The notes under the pieces are model-generated. The model had not been told where the DNA came from and searched no databases. It worked only from the letters and a program-made list of their open reading frames with translations. DNA of 64,000 bases, from NCBI GenBank assembly GCA_022316685.1, contig JAKJHU010001586.1, forward strand, positions 1 through 64,000, read 5' to 3'. The stretch comes from Progne subis subis. Taxonomy: Eukaryota > Chordata > Aves > Passeriformes > Hirundinidae. Both the position numbers and the translations under genes were made by a program. Numbering within the stretch: the first letter of the stretch is position 1; every line of letters begins with the position of its first letter. Shown here piece by piece: positions 35,186 to 49,574 of this stretch.

Positions 35186-38080
35186 ATTATTGTGTCATTA
35201 TCCTTTCTTGTTAAATGCTTGGGGGCTTAAAATTTGTCCATTAACCTGAAATAGAAATGCTTTCTGTTTTCATTCACAGTACTGTTGAAAAACAAAGTAT
35301 ATTCAAGAACCGTTTGTAGTTTTTTACTATTAAATCTTGGATTTCAATGCTGAAGTGTAGTCCTTTCATCTTAACCATCTAAACAGAATTTAAGTTATAA
35401 TTTAACATAATGTGCTGAGAGAGAGAATGACTTGTAGTGATGCTTAGATTTTTCTGAAAAGAAAATGAAACAAAAACCAAACAAACCCAAAACATAACAC
35501 AAACCACATTATTTAGTGCAAGTGATCTCTATTTATTAACAGCAATTACATGTGGCATATTAACATTTTTATTTTCTTGCAATATGTAAAGATGTGTCAA
35601 AGTAAACATGATAAGGCTCAGAGCATGTGAATACCCAGCAGTAAGTGTGAAAAAAAGGAACAAATGTTTTTTAAAAAGTGATTAAAAGTAACATAAAATT
35701 GTTTGTAAAGTAGAATAGATGCTGGTAGGGAGCAGGTGACAAAAGAGATACGAAATAAAATTATTGGAACGGTGTTGTGGCAAATATCCCATGAACACAG
35801 GGGCAGTGGTCTGCTGGGAGATGGAGAGGTCTACAAAGCTGGGGACATCCCCAAGGTCGAGGAGAAAAAATCCATTAGCAGCTGAAATGAGAAAGTCATT
35901 AGCTTGTTGGAGGAGAGCAATCTCCTTGTGAAGGCCATGGAGAAATCCCAGTTAAAATCAGCGAAGGGTATTGTGTGCAAAATGATTTCTGTGGTGGTTA
36001 AAGTCTACTTTCCTCAAGCCCTTTTTTTCCCTTGAGAACACAAAAATTAGAAAGAAATGATTGCTGGTTTGTTGGCTTTTTAATTTTTTTTTTTATTTTT
36101 TTTAATTTTTTTTTATTTTTTATTCAAGGTCAAGTGATATTTTTAAAGGAGGTGTAGTTCTATAATATTTCTTTCACTACTTTTTTTCCTTGGGTTTATC
36201 ATACCAATGGCATTAAAACTGGCAAAAAATAAAATGTAGATAGGTCATGGAACATGTTGAGAAGATAGTGGAAGAAAGAATAGCCATTAACAACAGTAAT
36301 AGTAAGGAAAAAGTTAAAAATCAGCACACAGTAAAAAACTTTGCAGCTTTGTAAAGCTGACATCGTCAAGTCAAGCAAACCATAGAAAAAGTGTAAGTGA
36401 GACAGGACTGATTGCAAAGATCGCAGTGTATGGAAATTTTGGAAATAGGTAACATCTTGTTTCTTTGATAATTGTTAAAATTTGGGGTATATTTCAAGAA
36501 CAGAGAGAAGCTCCTACTGGGCTGGAGTGTCCTGTGTGTTCAAAACAGGAGAGGAACTGGAAAGGAAATGTTGGAAAGGAACATGATATGAAGAGAGACA
36601 ATGTGTGAGTGAGGAATATTTTCATCCAGTTATTTCTCAAAGGTTGTATTTAGTCATATATTGCAGTGTTGTTATGTGGGAAGTGATTAAAGAATAAAGT
36701 CTGCAGAGCTGTGCGGTTGTTATCTAGGGAAGGGGAGAGATTAGAAGGTGTTACCAGGGGATTATAAATATCTAATAATACCAGAGTTTTCTGGAATTAG
36801 CACAGTGGGTCTATAAAAAAACCCCAACAAAACAAAAACAAACAAACAAAAGAAAAAACTCGAAACCAACCAACCAACCAACCAAAAACAAAACAAAAAA
36901 CTGAAAAAGACAGGTAATAGAATAAATAAATATCTGACTTTTTGTGCAGAATGAGCTTTCAAAATTAAATCTAAAGGCAGAAGGTTCTGCTTATTTTATC
37001 TTAATTATATTTCTGGCAAATTTGTTTAGCTCTCTGCTGTTTCTTTAGCTGATATTGTGTAGATCCATGTTCGTCCCAATTTGACTGTGATTTTACTGGG
37101 ATTTTGAACATATACTACGACAGCTAAAATACTTCATATAACTGACAAAGTACCATAGTCAATGCCCTCTTGCAAAAACCACTCAGATTCTTAGATCTGT
37201 TGAATATCATGGGATAAGTAGAACTAGAATTTCTGACTGAACTTTTTTTCCTCTGTCAAATTGATTTTACAATTGCGGTATTTTTTCTCCATATTTTGTT
37301 TCTGTGGTTGCCTAGTACCAGGTGCACTCTGAAGCAGTTCTATTTGCCCTTGTACATACATTTCTTCAAATGGTGGTATTCCATGCAAAGTGATAAAAAT
37401 GTCTTGCACTGCTAGGTGCCTTTAATAATGTCAGATGTCTTTCTCAACATTCAGAAATACTTGATATTCTCTCTGATACACTAGTGATCTCTGTGAGAGA
37501 GCTCTTGCTATTTGTAACATGTAAATAGTCTGGTTGCCAGGAGAGGGATGTGCAGGGTCAAAAGAATTTTTGGAAAAAAAATATAAATTCCTAAATATGA
37601 AGAATCTAACTGAAATATTACACATGGGAAATGTGTTTTGATATATGCACACACACATACGTAAGTATTCTACAAATTTCTTCATCTAATATATTAATAT
37701 TTAATGTTCTATACCTGTGTGGACATTCAAATCTGTTGAATAGATGCATTTTCCAATTACATTTAAAAATTGACTAATAGAATTGTTGAATATATAAACT
37801 CTCATCTTTGTGTTGAAACTACAAACAGGGTAGTAGAGAAATAAACAGGAGAGAACTGTCAGTAAAGATAGTTAATATGTTCTATCTAGTCCTATTGAAA
37901 TATTAGAATTAATTGTGTGAGGAGACACTAAACATGAGGGTTTCCATTGAATGGTTCCAAAACAAAGGATAAGAATGACAAAAAATAAGACAAGGTTGTT
38001 ACTATTGACTGTTAATGACATTCAGGTTAAGAATTTTCACTCATGTGTTTTTGCAGGATTTGGGGTGTCCTTCAAAATGC

Positions 38081-38120
<40 letters not shown>

Positions 38121-38493
38121 GTTCCATGTAGTTGTCTACCCTGAAGTTATTAAACTTCAGGAATAGCTCAAGATACAATTCTTTTAGAGATTAATACATT
38201 GTTTAAAATAAAGGGGAAAAGGAAACAAGAATAACATCATCAAAATTATTTTCTGTTAAACATTTTTCTACATGTGGATAAGTATTCTAGAAAATAGAAT
38301 ATGTAGATGTTAAGAGAATTCTTTTAGAGCTCCATAGCCTCTTCTATGACAGAAGACTTTCTATTTCCCAATACATTTTTTCCCCATTTATAGTAAGTTT
38401 GGGGGTTTTTGCTGAAGATCAAAAAATATTCTGTATTGTTGATATTTCTACCTTCCTGATACTTCTCCATAGCACTGGTACATCATTATTGTA
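35186..38493. other. Intergenic, no confident gene
   Basis: AT-rich sequence with a T-rich tract (36080-36125), A-rich CAAA/CCAA repeats (36815-36905) and a T35 run (38083-38117). One GC-richer segment at about 35770-36034 looks coding-like but carries a stop; it is listed separately. Confidence 0.55.
35770..36034 (+). pseudogene. Possible decayed coding fragment, unrecognised
   Basis: A GC-richer segment in AT-rich surroundings. The frame starting at 35817 reads about 70 codons with one stop (35883-35885). It is rich in Glu, Lys, Leu and Val (for example NEKVISLLEESNLLV), so it could be a remnant of a helical protein or a retroposed copy. I do not recognise the family and chance is possible. 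Confidence 0.2.
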
Positions 38494-38498
38494 CATGG

Positions 38499-38831
38499 TG
38501 TTACAGTACAGCTAGTTTGTAGCTGGACAGATAAATCTGGCTATAATAAGAAACCCAATTTGGCTCTCCTAGTTCAATAAACCAGTCCCTAGGTGAACAA
38601 TCATAGGTTTTCTTCAAACTCAAAGAGAGACCTCAACCAATCCCTTTCAACCCTAAATGCAAATGTATCATTGGCCAGAGAGCTGGGCCATGTAAAGACC
38701 CAGACCAATCAGTTGTCTAAACACAGGAGTTTTGAATTCCCTGTATAAGAAGGTACTGAACAATAAAACACGCTGTGTGTTGAAGATACTCGGTGAGTTT
38801 GTGTCTCCAACCAATGACCCCTCACGTGATA
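38499..38831 (+). mobile_element. Solo LTR, short type, TSD CATGG
   Basis: About 333 bp from TGTTACAGTACAGC to CTCACGTGATA. It has CCAATC-box-like repeats, a TATA-like CTGTATAAGAAGG near 38741 and AATAAAACACGC near 38762. CATGG occurs on both sides (38494-38498 and 38832-38836). The 3' end then reads TA rather than CA, which a single change would explain. The sequence differs from the eight-member LTR group. Confidence 0.68.
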
Positions 38832-38836
38832 CATGG

Positions 38837-39765
38837 TGGTCTTTAGTCTTCCTAGCATCCTCTAGAACAGTGAGCTGAAAGATTTTATAGGGAAAATTTT
38901 CCTATTAAGAGAAATAGTGTGTCAGAGGTGTGAACAGCCTCAGGATTACTATTGAAGCCAATAAATCACCTCCTCTCTTATTATTCTTGTTTGCTGTGAA
39001 TTTTTGTGTTGCTTTGCTCTGCAGAAAAGTAGAAATGAATGTACACAGCAGTTAATCTGGTAAAATGTATAATTCATTACCAGTAGATATGATAATAAAA
39101 AGTAAAAAGCATTTACTTCTAAAATAAGATATTGGGCTGGGTGTCTTTTAAATGACATTCTCTGTGTGAGTTATGACATTTAGCTGTTTTTACATTCCCC
39201 AGTACTCTGTTTGCAATATGGAGACCAATTTTTAATTTCAGATTTGCACTCAAAATAATCAGATCATTGAAACTTGCCACTTCCACAGAGGAAGTTTGTT
39301 TTCCACTGGAGTAAATGCTTTGTAAAGAAGACAGTAAAGGTGCAATATATATTTTATAGCGAAAAGTAGCAGTGAACTATTATATTAACATTATGAGCCC
39401 TTAAGTCCTCAGCCATATTTTTCATAAAATAAGAACAATCTAAGTATGTTTATCACCCACTTAGATAAAAAGAATTATGTAGTGTTATTTTGTAGGAGAA
39501 GTAACAGTATAATTAATAGCTATCTAGAAATGAATGGAAATTATGGTAAACATGCAGTTTACAAGGACAGTAGAAAGTAAAAGAAAAGAATTTTTTTGTT
39601 AAAATAAAAAAATCAAAAATCTAGGAGGGTGCAACCAAATGAACATCAAGTGGCACAACTCAATCATAGTCTCGAAATGACGCTGTCTATCTGATCAAAC
39701 GTAATTTATTTTCTTCCTCACACCTGGTGAAGGCTTTCTGCTCAGTAGTGCAAAATTCTGCTGAG
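38837..39765. other. Intergenic, no gene seen
   Basis: AT-rich sequence between two solo LTRs. Nothing recognisable. Confidence 0.6.
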
Positions 39766-39771
39766 AAGAAG

Positions 39772-40449
39772 TGTGGTGGTGCAAGAATTGTTTTATTAAA
39801 TTTTTATAAGAAGTTTTATGTTATGGTTCAGTTCACTGTACCCCCAGTTCTGTAACAGTCCATCTCCTTTTGAGTTTTCTGTATAACAAGGTGTTTTATG
39901 TCAACTATCCCACCCCCCACCTATCCTCATCCATCCCCTCTCCCCCCCGACTCTGGGGCATCCTGTCTATCACTTCAGATTCCCTCCCCAGATTGGGAAA
40001 TTCCAGAGGGAGGGCGTCGAGTGACAGGTCGCCCTGGGGGGAATTCCTTTTCTCTTGGTATCAGTGGTCAGAGGCTTGGAGGTGGGCACCCCTTGTTGCC
40101 CCCTGAATCCCCTGGTTTGTTATCCTCTTGTCACCTCCCCTGAACCCTCCCCCACTTATAAGATGAGAGAGGGAGATTCAAACTCTCTCTGGCCGGCAGT
40201 TTGGACCAGCTGCGGTGCTCCCACAGCTCGGCCTGAATAAACCATCTTTAAACCTGCCTAGCCGAGAGCCATCCTTTTCCTACCACCGCTGTTGGCACGA
40301 CACTATTTGGACAAGCTGCTGCTGAGAAGCCGAGCCCAGCAGGTAAAGATAACCTGCTTGCATGCCCAGACTGAAAACGTCCTGGCCGCTGTGCAGATCT
40401 GAGCCAGCCAGGGGCCCGCGTCTGCCCAGTGCAGAAAAGTACAGACACA
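39772..40449 (+). mobile_element. Solo LTR, near-perfect 6-bp TSD
   Basis: 678 bp from TGTGGTGGTGCAAGAATTG to GTACAGACACA. The flanks AAGAAG (39766-39771) and AAGGAG (40450-40455) differ at one site. TTATAAGA near 40156 and AATAAACC near 40236 are the promoter and polyadenylation signals. It is closest to the copy at 14506. Confidence 0.88.
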
Positions 40450-40455
40450 AAGGAG

Positions 40456-41118
40456 CAAAAGAATTTATACACCTCATACTTGTGTCCATGCTTGCAGTGT
40501 GCACACCTGAAGAAAAGTTTCTGATAAAGGAAATTTAAAGGAATCATTGCTTCTTACTGCTTTGTGGTTCATTGAAGCAATTTATCTAACATGTTAGTGA
40601 TTCTACTGATTATTTTTGGGCACACAAAAAAATAAATTAAATGTTTGGAGGTATGCTGAGATCCTTAAACTCAACTCTGTTAGCAGAACAGGGCTAATAT
40701 TTATCAAATTTCTTTGGGGCTCACCCAGACGAGATTTGAGTATTTTCAAAGATGACTGTTTCACTGCCTCTGTGGAAAACTGCTGCAATATTTAACTACT
40801 CTCAGAGTAAGAAAGTTTCTCCTTTCATCTAATTGCAATTTTGAACCTTGCAGCTTGTACCAGTTTTCTCTGCTACCAGGCTCTGTCAATCACCACATTT
40901 TGAAATAGTGTCATATAATTTTGAAATAACATGATGAAACTTGTGTTAAATTCACTGTGAGTAAGCCAGATTCTACTAGTCAAGGATTTGTACAGAATAC
41001 TGATTTTCTGAATCTCAAAGTTTTCTTTGAAAATAGAGGAAATGTGAGTGAGAACCTCCTGCCCCTTCCTTTTCTAGCGCTGGCATCCACACACTCAGGT
41101 AATTCATATTGAATTAAA
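40456..41118. other. Intergenic, no gene seen
   Basis: AT-rich sequence with no recognised coding or repeat feature. Confidence 0.55.
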
Positions 41119-41700
41119 TGATTTTAAAGAGTTAAGATTTTAGCTAAGGGTTAGAAGCAACTTATATTGATCAAGATGTAAGTTAGATTAGTAAACGGTA
41201 GGTTAATGATTATTAGATGACCAAGCTAGAGCTAACTGCTATATTTTGAGTATGTTTATACAAAAAGTGGAGTAAGCGAACCGGTATAAGAATAGATTGA
41301 AACCAACAGCAACAATGGCCATCACCTGGACTTCTTATCAATCAATCACGAAGCAGGGGACCTTGGATCATGCCAGAGGGTCACAGAGACCTGATGAAGA
41401 CTCTCCTGACTTAATCCTTTGAGACCACTGACCCAATTCGAGACCACCGAGCCAATTCAAGACAAGAACTGTGCCCAGGTGAAGGACTGATAGCCTCATT
41501 TAAATAGAGAGCGGGGATGGGAGGTGCTGAGGTTATGCATATGTATTGTATGTAAGATCTTGGAGAATAAATAGTGAGCAAAGAGCTTTGTTCAGGGCGG
41601 CCACGCCTTTCGGAGATGACTCCCATGCCGCCCGCCGGTGAATAAACATAGCACTGTCTAACTTTAATAAGTTAGAGGGTCTGTGTCCATGACTATATCA
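41119..41700 (+). mobile_element. Probable solo LTR, edges uncertain
   Basis: About 580 bp with late LTR features: GGAGAATAAATAGTGAGC near 41562, a GC-rich R/U5-like block (GGCGGCCACGCC) and GAATAAACATAGCACTG near 41640. It ends near GTGTCCATGACTATATCA. The start TGATTTTAAAGAG is a guess, and no TSD was found, so the boundaries are approximate. Confidence 0.5.
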
Positions 41701-43643
41701 GTTTTCAATGACTCAATATGTGCTGAGAAAGGTAAAAGAGATGTAGAAGTGTCTCACACAAGAGGAGCAGCAAAACAACAACAAAGTGACCCCAGCTGAT
41801 AGGCAACCCAGAGGAAAAAAATATCGGCAAAATATTCAACAAATGTGTCTGAATAAACACAGTTTGCACTACCCAATTAAAATTTTGCAGCAGAAACATG
41901 TCCTAGTTATCTTGATAGTGAATCCTTTGCATTTACTCTCTCAAAATGCTAAAGATCTTAAGGCAGTGTGCTTTTGATTGATGGTTCTCTGATTACCAGG
42001 TAACCAGCAGACATCTTGCAGCTTTCATCCCAGCATCTCTGGTTGCCATTTTGAGGAGCCTAGGTTGCTGCTGTAAGATCATTATGCCATTTCACAGCTA
42101 CATTTGCACTATCGTTGTCACTTGTAAAAACTAATTTAAAAAATACTTTGGAATTTTTTTTTTTTTTTTTTTTTTTTGTGGTGGTGGTTTATCATTAGGT
42201 TTATGCATTTGTTTATGGTTGCCCTATTGTCTGCTGTTGCTCTATCAATAAGATCATTGGCACCTGAATGTCACAAGTCAAATTTTTGGTCTTAGGTCTA
42301 TTTTATAAAACTTGTTGTCTCTGGAATAAATAACTACTGCTTTATTGTGTTTAGCTACAAAACTTTGAATAATTTAATAGCATGCAACCACATAGGCTGA
42401 GTTTTTGCTCTCATTAAAATATTATTATTTCCTACCATCTGCCTGTTGATTTTCCACTTGAACATTTCAGTAGCTAAGGAATATCTCAAAAGTTCCTTGG
42501 AAAAGCTGTGCCAATGGCTTTACTCAATACTTTCCTGTATCAGGAACAGCGGTAAAATAACCACCAGTTCTCTAAATTGTGCTGGGAACTACAGCAAATG
42601 GCAGAGGACATTGACTTTATGGGCAAAATTTTTTAAAAGCATTATGCACGAGCATTAGGATGATTTCCTGTCATTGCTTCCTGTGCACCATGACTTGGCA
42701 TCACAGTGGTTTATAACACAATGAGTAATCCTCTCAGAAAGTTCCAATGAGGAAATAATTGCTTCCATCATTTTGCACAGACGGGAAACTGCTGAGAGTC
42801 TGGGCTCAAGTTTTATTTAAAGATAAGGAAGCTGAGAATGTTTGTTTCAGAGGACAGATAGTTGCTACTCTCTTTATCTTGTCTTAAACTATGGTCTCAG
42901 ACCTAGTTGGTTCCTTCTGTACTAAAAATGCTTACAACTCTTTTTACTTAGATACCTCTTTTACTTACCTCCACATATTTTTATGTTATTTTTTATTTTA
43001 TTACAAAGAGTAAGACTGGAGATTACATAATAATGATTTTGCTTTAAATGGTAAAAATACACACAACCTAAGTGTATTCTGGGTGCCCTAAGCACAATCT
43101 ATATGTCACTAATATTTACTACTCATTCCTTGGACTAAATGCTGAAGAAAGAAGACTTAATTAATATCTTAATGCTACACTCTTCGTGGATAAAAAGTTT
43201 TATCTATCTAGAAGTTCCATAAAGCCATCTGGGTTTCAGCCACGTGTGGGAGACAGCTCATATAGAGTTTATTGAATCTTGACCCTTGCCTTCACAGTGT
43301 ATGTTTTACTGTGTAATTACTGCCCTTACTGTTCATGTTTTAATTGCTATTGCTTACCTAATCTTAGTCTTTCAATTACTGTTCATATTTCTGCTGCTAT
43401 TACTATTGCTATGGGATATTTACAGTTTATTACATAATTAATTTGTTTATTACATAATTAATATGTGCTTGCTACATAATTGCATTGTGCAACCTTTTGT
43501 GGAAAAACAAAGAAACAAAAAACTGTGAATCTTCTCTAGAATTAGCCCCACTTTCTGTGACTCTGGATTTTTTTAAAATTTATTTTATTTTTTTCTTTTT
43601 AATTTCGGACAAAAGTCTGTAGATTCCTGTTAAAAATACAGAG
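41701..43643. other. Intergenic, no gene seen
   Basis: AT-rich sequence with a T-rich run (42149-42177). A short direct repeat of TTTATTACATAATTAAT occurs twice at about 43423-43462, with a degenerate third copy after it. Confidence 0.55.
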
Positions 43644-43649
43644 GTTTGA

Positions 43650-44343
43650 TGTGGTGGTGTGTAATTTGTTTTATTTGTTTTATGTGAATTTGCACATGTT
43701 TTTTGTATTGGTTTGTTCCTTGTAACCCCCTATTTTGGTTTTGGTTCAGACTTGTTTACTGTAAAGTGCTCCCAGTTTGTTTTCTGTCAATCATCCTTTC
43801 CCCCTCTCTCCCCAGTTGTCAATCCCCTCTCTCTCCCCTTTGGCGCCCTGTCTGTCACTCCCAGACCCTTCCCTGGCTTCTGGAAAGCTCCAGGGAGGGT
43901 GTCGAGTGATAGGCCGGGGCCCTGGAAATCCCCTCCCTCCATTTTGTGGTTGGCCCCCAGTTACGAGGTTTACACCCCCAGTTACACCCACCTTGATTGT
44001 TAGTGGCTGACCGGTTGTCGCCACCCCTTTCCCCACCCTTGGTTAAAAGTTCCTGCACGCCCGTGCTCAGGGCTCCTTCTGGGCAGCAGGCGAAGAGTGC
44101 GGAGCTCCGCGCTCCCTCGTCCCAATAAACCATCTGTTAAACTGCTCAGAGGAGTCTCCCTTCACTTGGTCGCCGCGGTCGTGTGATACATCTTCGTGCC
44201 CGTCGCTGTGGTGGGGAACCAAGGCCCCACAGGGAGGAGGTGGCTCGCCTTGCCTGCCACCCCGACCTACCACGCTGCTGCAGTGTAAGGCTGAGCTAGC
44301 CTGTGGCTGCGCTGGTCAGCGCTCGGGAAAAGGCACTGCAACA
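43650..44343 (+). mobile_element. Solo LTR, 6-bp TSD GTTTGA
   Basis: 694 bp from TGTGGTGGTGTGTAAT to GGCACTGCAACA, with perfect GTTTGA repeats (43644-43649 and 44344-44349). AATAAACC is near 44125; the TATA position near 44041 is weak (TTAAAAG). It is closest to the antisense copy at 34492. Confidence 0.92.
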
Positions 44344-44349
44344 GTTTGA

Positions 44350-47300
44350 CTTCCTAATTTTCACTTAGAGTACAGTCGGGGATTAACACACCAAAAGCAG
44401 GTGTTTCTCAGAGCAGGTTGCTCCTGCTGAGGAGCACAGGTTTTCTACAAGAAACTTATGCTGTAAATGTGACAATCTATCAGCATCAGTGTGCATGGCT
44501 GCTGCACTCAAACTAGAGGTGATTCAAACCTTCTCAGAGATAATTCCCCCAAAAACCTGGCTGAGCAGTTTTTCCAGATCTGTGTGATGTTTTTCCTTCA
44601 TATACCATCAAACAAGTCAGCTAAAGTAGTTGTCAGGCAGTTAAAATAAAAACCCATCCTTAAAAAGTTATATGCTGAGTCTCTGTTGGGGAAGAATTAA
44701 TTATGAGAACTCCTGCTGGCCTATGATGCACTGGAGACCCAACTTTTCTGAGCCCCTGGCTTCCCCTAGAATTATTTATCATGTGATATTGTGATTTATC
44801 ATTTCTTTAGATTCTTGCTTGATGGTGGTAACTATCAGAATTGCTGCCAAAAAAAAAAAAAAAAAAATTATTCAACAGAAACTGGGAGATGAAATGAAAT
44901 ATATTCTGGGTATGAAGTTCATGCTGTGGTGGTAGTTAATGGGACTGCTCTGGGCAGTGTTGTCCTTTATCAGGTAAGAGTTTCTAATTTCTGGATTTAG
45001 CAAAGACATTTTTCTCTTAATACCACATCTATCCATAAAGCCACGTAGCAAAGTGTTATTGCATGTTTTATAGGCAAAAAATTTAAACTTTACAGCTGGC
45101 ATAGAAATGTGCAATTTGCATATGTAAATTATATACAAAATGTCACTAATCCCATCCAAAAAGTCATATAAGTGTATCATATTTTATGATATATAATATC
45201 ACCATTTCATAGACTACATTTTACATGTTGGACTGAAGATTTATGTTGTGATTATCAAGTGTAACTTAATTACCACCATCTAGGATTTTGTTACTGGGTG
45301 TATCCACAATATTGCTCCACAATACTGCTCCAAGCACCACTTTTATCTGAGGGATCTAAAAAGTTTCCTGTATTTTGAGTTACAGTTGTGTAAGAAAAAT
45401 GGGCCCAACTGTGTATGCTGGCTTAGGTTCATGTGAAGAAAAAAATGGCTGTGCTGGGAAGGGTCACTGGTGGATCATCCCAACCATGATTTGCTCAGTA
45501 AATCATTCCAGGCAGGAAAACACACACTTATATATTACAACATAAATTTCTCAGCTTTACTTGGTGGTAGGTTGTTTTTATCTTTTTAAAATAATTTGTG
45601 CTATACCTCATTTTGTTTGAGGTCTCTTAGGAATTTTGAAGTATCAGAGATGTCATGAAAACTTGACCTCCGTCTAGTTTCTTTCAAAAAAAGGTGTGAG
45701 CAACAGTGAAAGTCTAGTAAATACAATTACAGATTAAAACCTCAACCTTCACAAGGCTTGTAAGATAATAAAAAAACAAACCAAACTTAAAAAAACCAAA
45801 TAAACATCTGCCAAATTCCCTCAAAGATTATTTTCTTAGGTTTGTTAATGGCTCTGTTCGGCAGCATTTAAGACCCCATTAATTGACTGAGTTCATAAGA
45901 ATTCTTGTCAGCTTATAATTCTTTAAATTTGGTAACGTGTGAGAACAGAGGCTTGAGGCATGAATTTGTGATTGTTCCATGTTATTCAAGGAGTACAGCT
46001 CTCTCCTGAAGCTTTTCCACAAAATCCATGAGCAGGACATGTCCATATTGTCTTAACTGGGGAAGTGGAATTTCTCTTTTTCACTTTATTCAACATCCCA
46101 CACATATTTCATGGCTGCAGGTAAATAATTTCATCTTTTTCTTCAGTACTAGGGGATCCCAGAATTGCATTTCTTGAAAGACTGTAAGATTCTCTGAATA
46201 GTAATATAATTCCTGCTTCCCTCCACCACAGAAATGCTCACCAGTCTTGGGAAAATCTATGCAAGGAAATGGAAAAATCATGGATAAAGCAAGATAAAGC
46301 AAATTAAGTTCAAAGAAGTCTGCCAATATGGATGAGCTTAAACTATATTTGAAGCTTTGAATTAAACACCTGGAAGGACAAGAAATGTCCAAGAAATTCT
46401 CTACTGACTGAAAATATCATGAAAGTAGTATTAAATGCCTACTAAAAAATAATTACAATTATATAGACATACAGTACACTTACACACACATACAACCCAA
46501 CTATATAATTACTGTACTTCAAAGGAAAGTGAGCTCTTGGTACACAGTAACTTTTTACAAGGTTTATGAAAGTGGTGTCTTTATCTTTAAATACATTTAT
46601 CTTTGCAACCTGATAACTAACAGCATTTGTTAATCAATCTTCACCTTTGGATTCCAACTAAAGAATAATAGTCATCTAATAGTCTAATAAACTAAATAGT
46701 TTAATAGCCTAATAGTCTAATAAAATAAAATTTAGTGGAATTATCACTAACTAAAAGCCAAGTAAAAATCAGGCAATGAGTACAGAAATATTTATTATTG
46801 GCTTGTGTATAGTATTCAAGCCTGAAGTTGTTACAGATTAATGTTCAGAAAAGCAGACCTGAGGTATTCTTTTCCCATACATTTTAGAAAATTGAAATAT
46901 TATACTTTTTGCTGAAAACTGTGCAAATAAAGTGGATTGTTTTTTTATTTACATAAGCAGTTTTCTCAAAAAGCTAGGCTTATGCTCTCATGATGTACTA
47001 GTCAGTAACACTATTAGAGCTTAAGTTTTTGAAAATTATCTTTTTATTCCCTTCCATTATTCCCCTAACTCAAAAAAAGCAGGTGAAGATAAGGAGTTTT
47101 TCAGAGTTTATGAAGAAATATTGATCAAGGTTAAGCATTTATATATATTAAATTCCAGTCTGTAATAAAATGTGTGAGAAAAAGTCTGCGAGGAGGATGT
47201 TTTGGTTTTTGCACAGGAACGTGTCATCAAAGGTAAAAGTCACTTCAAATGACAATGGCAATCCTAAAATAAATATTTCCCTTTTCGCATTTTACTTTTC

Positions 47301-49059
47301 CAATCTAAAGGAATGGTAAGAACGTGAGAGGAGGTATTCCATGTGATTGACCTCAAATTGCTGTTGTAATGAGGATGTGGCTGAGGGTCAGGATCTGCCA
47401 CTTTTCCTCTGAATTTAAGCCTTTCCTCCTTGCAGTGACAGAACATGGCAAGTTCCTGCTTCTGGCCCGTGGGATGAAAGACTAGTGGTTATTTTTCTCT
47501 AATCTCCAGTCAATTGCCAAAATAAAGAAGAAAAATATTTCTTTATGGTTTCTCTGGTTCCTGCGTTTCTGAAATACGCAAATTCCCACAGAATACTCAT
47601 GAGTTTTACCACTGTTTACTGCAAATCACTTACATACAATTCTTTATATAATCCCTTTTTTCCTCACTGATTTTTTCATTACTGAAATGTAAGTCTGGAA
47701 ACAAGTGTCTTCATGGTTACAGAAAAAGGGGAATCTGAGTCAAATAAAATTACTGAAGCTTGATTAAAATGAAGATAACTTTTACTTCTCCTTTTGCAAG
47801 CACAAATGTAGCAAAAAATCCTACACAACTTAGGTAAGGAAAGGTTATCTGATAGACATTATCTCTCTGTACATCCTATAATCAAGGTTTTATTATTACA
47901 GCTCATTCTAGCTTTTCCTGATACAATATTTTATTGTGGCTTAAACCAGTGCTAAAAACTCTGAGTGCAGTTTTGTAAAAAAGAAAGAGAAAAAAGATTA
48001 GTGTCATCTGGATATTTTATGGTTTTGTGTAGTACTTATTTAACTGCAGTGTTATGCTCATTATGTAATTCAACTATACTTTATAGGTATTCTGCAATCA
48101 CTGTTTGCTACTCAGCTAATTTTTAAACATTATCAAATACTGGAATTTAAATTAATTCAGAAATTTTCCATTGTTTCCACTTTCTGGTTTTAAGTATGCC
48201 TTGAATATGTGTGTTAGATACATTAGGTTAAAATTCTTGGGCTATTGCTGATTGCAGTAAAATCCTTAATTTTAGAAGAAGGGCTTATTTCAGGAGTCTC
48301 TTCTGCTGTAGGTACCCTCCCATGATTCTGTACCCCCTTAGAGATAAGCAATGCTTTCCCTGCTCTTAAAAACATCCATTTATAATGCATTTAAGGAACA
48401 AACTGATGGTAATTTTCCTCCTTTTTTTTTTTTTTTTTTTTTTTTTCATTCTGCAACCTTTTTTAACTCCAGGTCCATCAGGATTGGCCACCACACTCCA
48501 AACAGTTCTTGCAGGTGGGCTTCCCATTCAAGGATAGGAGATACAGTTCTTCAGCAATTTTAGAAAGCAGGGCACACAGAGACAAACTAAAAGAGGCTGC
48601 TTCAGAATGAAGTGCACATGCAAAATCTAGGACAGAATAATATATTTTTTGACATCCTTTAATTTTTTTTTTCCTTGTGTATTTCCCTACACGCTTGTTT
48701 AAGAGAGAATATGCATGTATTTAATTTCTACATTTTCTTCCCAAACACTGGAAACTTACAGTAGAATATGGCAAGAGTAGAAAAACAAACTCATTGCTAA
48801 CACCCCCAAAAAGCTGGAAGAGGTGAAATAACATCTCACATAGAGCAGGATAGAAATCTTGTGTTTTTTTCCTGAGATCCTGTCCAGAGAAAGTGTTGCC
48901 ACCAGCATGCTGTATGACAGCTCTTGATGTAGGTTTCTTCCCCAGGCACATTTGGACTGGGCGACCAGAGATTTAAAGAAAGACCAGCCAGGATGTCTGG
49001 AAAAATCTGATTTTTACATTAAAGGATCATGGTGATCGAAGACAGAATAGAGAATATGA
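44350..49059. other. Intergenic, no gene seen
   Basis: 4.7 kb of AT-rich sequence. It includes an A run (44850-44867), a tandem AGTCTAATA-like patch (46672-46730) and a T run (48421-48446). Short open frames show no recognisable protein. Confidence 0.55.
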
Positions 49060-49064
49060 GTGAA

Positions 49065-49519
49065 TGTCCTAGGTTACAATGTAAGATGTGCCCAAAGTAT
49101 GTGTTCTATCACCATCTCCATGAGCTGTTGAAGCTAGGTTGGGCAGTGTTTCCCTCGTCCCCTCCCTCCAGACTATCTTCTGTCAATGGCCCATCAATGC
49201 CCTGCTGCATGGCTCATAGGTAACTCCCTCTGGGAGCAATCTGTTTAATGGGCAATCAAGGACCCATTGCAAGGCTGATAAAATGATATCAGCCCATTGT
49301 GAGATGCTCTGCCCAGGGGGAGGAGCCAAGCATTCCCACCTGGATATAATCTGGGACTTGGGACAGCACAGGCAGCCTTACCCACTGGATTCCCAGAGGA
49401 CAAGAGCTGCCAGACCTTTCTACAGGATCACTGCTTCAACAAGACCACTTCATCTGGACTGCTACCACCATGGTGTCAGGTTGTATTCTGACTCTGTCAG
49501 TGATCTTTTGTACTATTGC

Positions 49520-49574
<55 letters not shown>

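Noticed and set aside
36815..36905. A-rich CAAA/CCAA tract as a retroposed polyA tail
   Set aside because: No gene-like body or target duplication could be tied to it.
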